From Rostratula benghalensis (taxonomy: Eukaryota; Chordata; Aves; Charadriiformes; Rostratulidae): a DNA stretch of 64,000 bases. The notes beneath the pieces are model-generated. The model was not told the origin of the DNA. It did no database searches and was given only the letters and a program-made list of their open reading frames with translations. The stretch spans positions 337,325 to 401,324 of the forward strand of contig VXAI01000243.1 in NCBI GenBank assembly GCA_013399305.1. The letters run 5' to 3'. Below, in pieces: positions 49,887-64,000 of the stretch (positions are counted from its first letter, which is position 1; the number at the start of each line of letters is the position of its first letter). The translations under genes were made by a program, and so were the position numbers.

Positions 49887-52295
49887 ACTGAGTGCATTGC
49901 CATGGAAACCATTGTTGGAAGAGAAGACTTTTCTGCTGGTAACTCCAGAAACTGTGTGGTGCTTTTGGAAGCAAAGCTCAGCTCCAGCCGGCTACTTTCA
50001 TTTCCACCAGCACGGACATGGACACACATCCTTTCAATTAATTTTTTCATAGACATCAGCTCTCTACAGTCAAAATAATTTGAATTGAGATTATTTTTTT
50101 TTCATAGCTGTGCTTTGGTGATGGAATTTGGTCTTTCATGTCATATCTATTTGGGAGGCAGTGTGAATGCTGATAGGAGATCCCTGTATGCCCCTTTCTT
50201 CCTCCTGTCTCCCTTTTTTTTTTTTTTTAATTTATATTCTGAGAAGTCAAAGCTGGTTTCTGATTGTCTGCTTAACATGGGGTTTGCTTTTCTGGTACAT
50301 TAACAAGTGGTTAGCTTAAAACATGTATTGTTTAGAAATATTTTGGCAGTGCAGGATTGGCTCAGGTGGCTGGGTGGCAGGAGGGAGGGAGAGCAGCAGG
50401 TTGGCTTGAGGGGTGAACCCACAGGACAGAACTGCTGAGAGAAGGACAGACCTCTTCTGCCTTTTTTTTTTTTTAAGATTTTGATTTTATGGTACAAGAG
50501 GTATTTCTTGATCATAGGCTAGAATATTTTAAATCAAATGTCTGTCAGAGCTTAAACTGAATATTTTTTTTTCTCAGAATTTTGGTATGTACAAAGTAGG
50601 ATTAATGGGCTGGTTGTCTTGTAGATTGTTTTTGTTCTTACCCTCAAGATACTTGTTTATAAATACGAATTGTGTAAAATGAGGTTTTTGTTCATGCATT
50701 CAAATGGAGAACTGCAGGGTCCTATCCAGTGTTTGTGACTTCTGCATTATATCTGTCAGCTGTAGATTTTAAAGGGAAACCACCCAAATTGATCTTACTT
50801 TCAGCCAAAGCCCCATTTTTATAATTTGGGACTACTTCTGTTCGTTCTTCCTGGCCTAGTGAGGGGAAACGAAGTAAAATGTTGGCTCCTAAATTGTCTT
50901 TATCCCACTTACAGAATGACTTTTTGACTTTTTTAAAAAAATAATTACTTTTTTTTTCCCCTACAATTTAAGTGCTTCACTCTTGTACTGAATTTTTTTT
51001 TTGTTTGAAATGAATTTAGATTTTTAACACCGCTATGAACTTACAGAGTGTGACACTAGTCGTTGGTACATGCCATGTTTAACAAAAGGCACTGAGGATT
51101 AATAAAGGGTTGAGAAGTGGTACACAAATCCTCATGCTGTACTGCACCACACAGCTGGAAATCCTCTACAGTGTATATTGTACAACTGAGCTGTAAGGCT
51201 GCCTCACCTCTAACATACAACCTTTACGTCGCAGGTACAGTTTGTGTAACAAATTGGATGCTTTGATTGTTTGGTGACGTGTGCCCAAATCTAGTTTTGG
51301 GTAGTACTAAGATGTACATGTCACTATGAAGACTTTTTTTTTTTTTTTTCCTGGGGGTGGAGGGAAATGTGGTACCGATCAGTTTACGCAGTGTTTGGTG
51401 ACAGGAGAAACTGTTGCTCCAGGGTTTAAAAGCACAGATCTGGTCTTGATTCTGGATGAGAATTTGAAGTTGGTACAGTTCCTTGTTGCTGCTGAACGTA
51501 CACTAATGAAAAATACAACCACTTTTACAGACCATGATACTGTCTTGCCATACAGCTCTTGTTTGGACTCGTAAATTAATAATGCAATATGTAGACAGCT
51601 TTTTATAAAGCTTGACATTTTTTCTAAGAAATCACAATTGGGATGAAGATAGTTCTAAACATTTAACATGAAAGGAAAAGGTTGTTTTGAAGAAACTTGT
51701 TACATACTTATTTCATATTAGATCCCTGAGGCTGCCATTGTACAATATACAGCACTGATTTAATAAATGCTGAATAAATAGGTAAATGGGTAACCTCAAG
51801 TATAGTGGTACAAATACTAATAGGTACGGCATAAATAAATATGCAATCTTTTTGAATCTCTTAGTTTACAGCAACTAATTTATTCAGTATTGTGCTGGAA
51901 GAACATTTTCAGATGATATAAAACATATCACTATATATACTACCTTCCAGCTACCCGTTTATGCTGCTGTATAGTACAAAAATACCAATGATAGAACAAT
52001 GTTTGTCCTGTAAATTTAATTTGATATTGGACAGTTATTGTCTGTACAAACTAAAACATATATGGTTGAAACTGTTCATTATATTTGCTATTTCTGCTTC
52101 ACAGATCTGTTTTAAAGTTGAGCTGATTGATCTGGCTTTGTCTTCCATTGTAAATATTGTTATGTTGTTTTCTTTGTAAAACACATTGCGTTTGCGGTTT
52201 TGGGAGACTGGCTTGAAGCTCTGTATAGTGTTTATATTTATCTGACTTGGCTTTCCATAGAGCTACTTGCAGTAAATACGTGTTCATGTAGCTCC
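49887..52295 (+). other. IRS4: IRS4 exon 2: last codon, stop and 3' UTR
   Basis: Starts right after an excellent acceptor (pyrimidine-rich 49840-49884, then AG). The first five bases complete GAC and TGA. The rest is AT-rich UTR with no long frame worth keeping. Poly(A) signals AATAAA are at 51101, 51762, 51773 and 51834, and a variant AGTAAA at 52271 is followed by a GT/T-rich stretch, so I place the distal end near 52295. Alternative polyadenylation is likely. The end point is inferred. Confidence 0.55.
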
Positions 52296-55200
52296 CTGTC
52301 TGGGTTTTATTTTTAAACAAGCTCTTGGTTTTTCCTGTCAGAAGTGCATTCCCTCCTGCGGCGACTGCTTTCTTCTGAAAGTGGTTTTGTCACCCTGTGT
52401 TCCCTGAAGACTTGGAGCAGCTTTTAGCCTATTTCAGGGGAGTGATCCCAGCTCATAGAATTTGCTCTGCCACTTAAGGTAAAAGGTAACATACAGCAAA
52501 AACACCTCAAAATGTCTTTGTCACAGATTCACGGTGCTGGTAAACAATGCAGTTTCTCAATGAAAGAGGGGAGGAAAAAAACAACCCAAACAAATCAATG
52601 CCTGATACTTTCTGCTTTAAATGCAGAAGACTCTGGCAATGTTTTGTTCATACCTTTGTCCATGACTGGGTACGGAAGCTTCATGATCAAAAAATACTAG
52701 TCCTGAAAGGAATTTTTAGCAGTGTAGTATCAGTGTAGGTTCCTGTCTTTAGGCTAGAAGGGAACAAGTACAGCTTGGTAGTGTCAGTTTGCAGTAATTC
52801 TGTGGTTTGGTGTGTTAAATAAGGTCTCAGTCTGTAAAACCAAACCATACCACATCTGGGTATCTCGTAACTTCAGGTATTGCACCCATTTGCAAAACAA
52901 CTGAAGATAAATTGGAAAAATATCAACAAAATGTAGGGCCTTTGCTTGCTTGCTTTTTTGCCCTTGATGACATGAAGGATGATATGCCAGTAATTTTGTG
53001 AGACACCAAAGGGTTTTGGTGATAGTTTTGTGTGTGTGTGACCTCCATAAATGCAGATGATTACTGTGAAATATCTTGGATTTGACTTTTTCTTTAGAAA
53101 TACCTGATTTAATTCTTAACTTGTTACACTCAGAATAGCACACTAAAACAGCTCCACGTAAAAGTCAAGTTTGCTGTGAGAACAGGATTTTCCTCAAATG
53201 AGCCAGCCCCCTTTGCCAGGGCCCCATTCGATAGCACGTAGCCTGTGTTGGGAAGCAAACAGTGCTGCTCAGACATGGCAGAAACAGCCCTACCAGCCGT
53301 AAACAAACAGGGAAGATTATCCAAACACTGTCAGGACTGTTGCAACAGTCGCACAATAACTGCTTTAAGAGCCCTTAGACTGAATGTCTCACTGGATCGG
53401 AAACGGGCTGACTGCTCGAGGGGGGTTCTCTTGGGGGGGGGTATGCAGTGGAGGACATAGTTTTGCCCTAATTTTTCAACCCCCTTTGGGTGAATCATTG
53501 ACAGAACGCTCTTGCTTTTGAAGCATGGTGAAAGCCCTCAATTCAAACCAGAAGGCAAGTTAGATTTCCTGTCTGAATTTGAGGGCAGTCACTACAATCC
53601 GTATTAGAAGTCTTTGTTTTGAAATACATTGACCGATTCTACTGGCCCTTGTACCTCTCCCTGAGCAGTATGGTACTGGAAATAATGAAATAACTGTGAA
53701 GGAGAGGGTTGTGGCAGGGAGGAAGGACTTTTTCAGAGTTTACCAGGTAACAATACAATTTGTATTGTGGTTGGTTTGGTGATTTTAATCCCTGCATCCT
53801 CTTTTGGATAGAGCAATAGCATTTCCTGGAACGTAAGGAAGTTTCTCCCCTCATTTTTTCCGTGAAGGGTTCTAGAGCACCACAGCCCCGGGGGGAGAGC
53901 GGGAGCACTGAGCTTGCAGTCTCAGTCCAGCAGGTAAGAACGCCTTCCCCACCACCAGCCTTTCTGATAAAGAAACATAACCCAAGGAGCTGAGCTGGGT
54001 ACCTGGTTTCTCCCCAGCTGGTGAGTTAATGCAAGGCTTTATTGCATGAGCCTGACGGGAGATCCAGCTCAGAGGGCACTGCAGCTGCTTTTTGGCAGAG
54101 CAGCCTCAGCCATGGGCCTGTCCCAGCCCTGGGCTCTGCCTGGCGAGTACCTTCACTGCAGCCGGCGATCGCCCTTCACCCGCCTGCTGCAAATGGCTTG
54201 AGTTTCACAATCTCTCTTTCAAAAGCCAATTGTTCCAAAAGCCCTACATTTTGGATGTGGAACATGGCTGCTCCCGCCCTTCTGTCAGCGATAGCGTCCC
54301 GCTTTGGGTCTCCTGTGCCGTTTTCAGCCGGTGGTTCCAGCACCAGCAGCCGCAGCCGCAGCCGTGTTCCCTGCCCAGCAGCGGTGCTGCGCGGTCTCAG
54401 GCACGACTTCTCTGGAAGGAGCTGTTGAACCCCGGCGCCGCTGCTGACAGCAGCACTGCCCTACATCTGGCAAAGTGACTGTCACTCAGCGGTGGCCCTA
54501 GGACGGCGCTTCTGCGCCTTTCCGGCAGCAGCACACCGACAGCAGCGCACTTCAGCTTAGAGATTGGAGTATTCAGGAAATTAATTGCAGAAGGTCGAAT
54601 TTTAGAACTCTGGCTGCTTGCCAAGTGAATGTATCACTCTTTCAAGCTCTACAACTACTTTTAAGAACAGGTACATGGCCCTCTGATGTGAGAAGTCTCC
54701 ACTGCAGAGAGGACTGACCCTTACAGGGGAGGGCAAAACGCTGGCTGCTTAGGAGCTCCTACACCACCAAGTTTGCCTGTAGTGACCTTGCTCGTTGTGC
54801 AGAACCGGTGCTGCACTGTGGCTCTGGGTGCCCACCTGGGTTTACAGGTTGTACTTTGGCTGCAGAATTTTTCAGAAGTTTAAATCCCACCTCACAGATG
54901 AACTCTAGAGGTTGAAGGAAGCTTTTTTTCCTTTTTGTTGAGGATTATAATACAACTCTGTTGAGTGAAGGAAGATACAGAGAAGCCTGCCTTAAGCAGA
55001 ACTTGGTTCCTTAATACTTGAACAGTGCAAGTTAAGCATGAAGTTGCTGGATTTAAGATTTGCAAACCAGCATTCCTTCAGGAAGTTGCATTTTTTTTCA
55101 CGTGTGGGCCCTGCTGCCTGCAGGGAGAGGACCTGGGTCGTGAGCAGAGAGAGGGAAAGCACTCCCCCTGCTTGGAAGCTTCTGTGGTCATTGCTGTGTG

Positions 55201-56354
55201 CGGGCACTTCAGGAGCTCGGTGGTGTTTCTGGCCCGGCTTCCTCTCAAAGCTCCGTGGTGCCCTCGAGTGGCTGAAGTGTGCAGATTGTCCCCATACAAC
55301 TTAAAATGCAATTGTCTTCCAGGCTCCTGCTCCATACGTAAACTCAAACAGAGTAACTTTACACGAGTATGGAAGAGACTAAAAGCTTTACTTAAAACCA
55401 ACTCAGACTTCAGGAAAGAAGGCCTTAACTGTAGGTGAAACAAGTGGTGCTCTGAGCTGGATCCCGTTCAGGCTATGTTGAAGACTATTTTACGGATCTA
55501 ATGTTTAAAACGGGTTTTAAATTTTTAATAATAAATCTGCAAACACAAGCTTTTACCTGTAGTTTAATATTTGTATACTGATGGATAGCACCTAGAGGTC
55601 TCAACCAACATTTGAGCCCCCTCAATGTCTCTGCCCCAAAGAGCTTACAGTCTAAGCTGTCAAGAAGAAATAGAAAATAATAACCATGCTTTCTTTCATA
55701 GCTGAGTAACTCTGATCCAACACAGGTCAAGTGATTTACCTGCCACCAGGCACAGGATGGGTGGTGGGAATTAAACCAGCCTCTCTTGAATCTCTGCTGC
55801 AGGTCTCAGTTAAAGATGTTCCTTCCTCTCTAGATTCTTTTAATAAAAAAATAGCCCCTTTGGAAAGCTCAGCCTGAAGCTGATTAAGGTTCAGGGCTGT
55901 TCTCCAGGTCAAGGTAAGAGCTGCAGGAACAGAACAGAGAACGCATCTGTCAGAAGTGCAGCTACTTCATATATTTTCATTTTCTGTGGTCATCGTTTTG
56001 TGCCACAAGAGCAGCTGTTCTGGGTGCCATCTCCTGCTGCTTCAATTCAGTGGGCTTGGCTTTACCTGCTGTGAGAGAAGCCCCGGTCTTAGAAAGATGT
56101 GCTCTTTATGCACTGCCAGGACCACCATTTTCCACCCTTCCCCAGGCCCCCAGACACAAAGGCTTCTTGTTGGTGAGTGCAGGACAGGCACTGTTGGTAG
56201 AGCTTTTTCCCCTGGATGCTCCTTAAGCTGAGTCTCCATTCTGCCTTTTTTTCTTTCGGGGGGGATGGCTAGGGAGAGGCTGTTATGTTCATTTTCGGCT
56301 TCTGAGGAGCCAGAAGTAAGATCTGGGCTTATCTAAGTAAGAGACTTAACTATT
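52296..56354. other. Spacer between the convergent IRS4 and COL4A5 ends
   Basis: No coding gene supported. The part from 54.04 to 54.56 kb is clearly more GC-rich than its surroundings and has overlapping long frames on both strands, but no splice or domain signal. It may instead hold a longer COL4A5 or IRS4 UTR. Confidence 0.5.
55560..55805. repeat. MIR/CORE-SINE-like ancient repeat
   Basis: Contains TCTGCCCCAAAGAGCTTACA followed by GTCTAAG, then AGGTCAAGTGATTTACCTGC and GGAATTAAACCAGC, a familiar pattern of an old tRNA-derived SINE. It sits between the two convergent genes. Confidence 0.5.
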
Positions 56355-58220
56355 CTATTTTATTTCAGCTTTGGTAACAAGTTCTTGACTTGGAGGTAGC
56401 AGCAGGTTCAGTTGATTTCTATATGCATCAGCAAACCAAAAGAAAATGAGTTGAAGGATGCACGTTGCTCAATTGCCCACTCTCTACCAACATATAGAAG
56501 TGCAGCTAATTGAAAAAAGACAAAGCTATTCATATTTTGCATTTTAAACTAAAGAACTTCAGTTTCATACTTAGTTGAAAGCTTTAGAAATCAGCACCAA
56601 TCTCATTGTGTAAGTCACTGCCACCTGGTCAGTCACAGTCCTATGTCTTTTGTCAAATGTGCATAAACCAAGGAGATTTCTGATGCTCCGTGTTTACAAG
56701 GATAACTGAAAGGTAAGGATGAACAGCCATTAGCAGATAAATTACTCAACAGTACTCAATAAACAAATACACTTCACCTGTATAAAGCAGTATGTTAATT
56801 CACAAGTTAAGGTGTATTCATAGTTGAGGTGGCAATATACAACGAAAATACTAAAGTGTCATCACTTGAAAAATAGTCTTGCTTTGTCCGAGAGCTCTGC
56901 TCATACATAAGGGTAAATGAAACAGCACTGACCACAGAAGCTGAACAGTCATGCATACAAAAAGTGATCGTTTTTCAGCTATTGCACAAGTAGTGACACT
57001 CCAAGACATACACAGGAGGAGTCTTACATACTAACACCAGAAAGAAAGACTGCATGCACCATCTTTCAAGGCCTTATGTGAACAATACGTACACAAGGGT
57101 TGCTGTATACTGTAAATACATTGTGGAAGTATATAAATTCACGTAAGATTAAAAGATTGATTTGTAAATAGGAAAAGCTCAGTTTCCACCAGCTTATGCT
57201 TTATTTTATTCAGAAGGTTTCTTTGTGTGAACACTATTTTGGATAAATGTATGACACCACTTGAGAGCAGAGGTTTCAGGTAAGTGTAATCTTAAATGCT
57301 TTGGTAACTGGATATTCCCAAGGAAGAGGTTTTGTTAAACCAAACTGATTACTACAATGAGAATGTGACTTACTCAGAAAAGAATGATATAGAACGTGGC
57401 TAATAATTTCACCTATTTTCACAAGATACAAAAACCACCCCAGCCTCTTCAAGTGGATGGGGATGTCTAAGCACAGATAAAACCACTGATAGTTCGGTGT
57501 ACAACGTTTAAAAACCTGATCAAAATGACTTCAGAGTAATTGTGCACTCTCCAAATATATCAGGTTGGCAACTGAGGAAGGAAATGAAATATTAAAGGAA
57601 TAAGTTGGCATAAGAGGGGTAAATTCTCTTTGTACTACCAGTTTCATAATAAAATACTGCTGTCTGTTTACATTTTAGACATAAGCATTTTTATATCAGT
57701 CTGGTTTGTTTCTAAATGACTTAAAGTTTCAACTAAAAGGGTGTTTACACAATATACACATTTCAGTACTTACAAAGAGAAATAAGCTTAAAATTTCATA
57801 TTAAAAACCTGGGATACAGTAGGGTTAGTAGCACCATGAAAAATGTTTTTCAAAACTGCAGTCTTGTTATTTTAAACATACTCAGTGCGTCGTGTTTTTC
57901 TTTTTTCTCTTGGTTGATCAAAAAGGTGCCGTTTTGGTACAGGGTGAGAAAGGAAAATTTTCATCTTCTGATCCTTTGTGAACCTCAAGTGTTCTTTTCT
58001 GGTTCCAAGAGATCAATTCTTTCATCTTAGTCCTGTTGTCAGATATGTACCAAAGAACCCTTAGTTTGGCACATGAGTGAGGTACACGTGAATTTGTGTG
58101 GTTCAAACAGTTTGGATTTGTTTTGTTCTTTTCTTTCTGCACAGTAGCACCATTGTTGCAGCTGGAAGACAGTGCATCCTAGGAATTTTCAACTGTTTTT
58201 ATAAAACATTCTCCAAGATG
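56355..58220 (-). other. COL4A5: COL4A5 3' UTR (left end uncertain)
   Basis: AT-rich sequence after the stop. Minus-strand AATAAA signals appear as TTTATT on the plus strand at 57200-57205, 57205-57210 and 56359-56364. The UTR may therefore end near 57.18 kb, or run to about 56.34 kb if the distal site is used. No coding frame is supported here. Confidence 0.5.
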
Positions 58221-63933
<5,713 letters not shown>

Positions 63934-64000
63934 CTGCAACATCAAATACACACAGTTACACAGTGGGAAGAACATGCTGTCTTACAAAATCTGCTGCAGA

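Overview
The window is nuclear DNA of a bird. It carries CR1 LINE tails with the avian (ATTCTATG) ends, an AmnSINE1-like 5S-derived SINE, and the gene pair IRS4 / COL4A5, which is X-linked in mammals and, from general knowledge, lies on chicken chromosome 4. Genes are large, intron-rich and embedded in AT-rich non-coding sequence, with CpG islands at about 21.4-21.9 kb and 28.2-29.8 kb. There is one assembly gap (N run 28670-29155).

Layout. 1-9.3 kb: AT-rich, no gene I can name; old repeats and two doubtful minus-strand exons near 8.6-9.1 kb. 9.3-21.6 kb: a probable, unrecognised, multi-exon minus-strand gene. Several short exons with good splice sites and mostly compatible phases run leftward from a small CpG-island promoter that holds a TCTCGCGAGA element and a perfect RFX X-box. 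22-28 kb: an old CR1 and AT-rich spacer. 28.2-32.9 kb: CpG island and first exon of IRS4 on the plus strand, containing essentially the whole protein (PH, PTB and a long tail of tyrosine docking motifs). 32.9-49.9 kb: a single large intron. 49.9-52.3 kb: the inferred second IRS4 exon, supplying the last two bases of the final codon, the stop and a long 3' UTR. 52.3-56.4 kb: spacer. 56.4-64 kb: the 3' end of COL4A5 on the minus strand; three collagen exons and five exons encoding the complete NC1 domain are read here, and the gene continues beyond the right edge.

IRS4 and COL4A5 are convergent, as in mammals. IRS4 is a cytoplasmic adaptor for insulin/IGF receptor signalling; COL4A5 is a basement-membrane collagen chain. 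They are neighbours by ancient paralogy (IRS1, IRS2 and IRS4 each sit near a type IV collagen pair), not because they act together. The most interesting unexplained item is the putative cilia-type gene upstream of IRS4.
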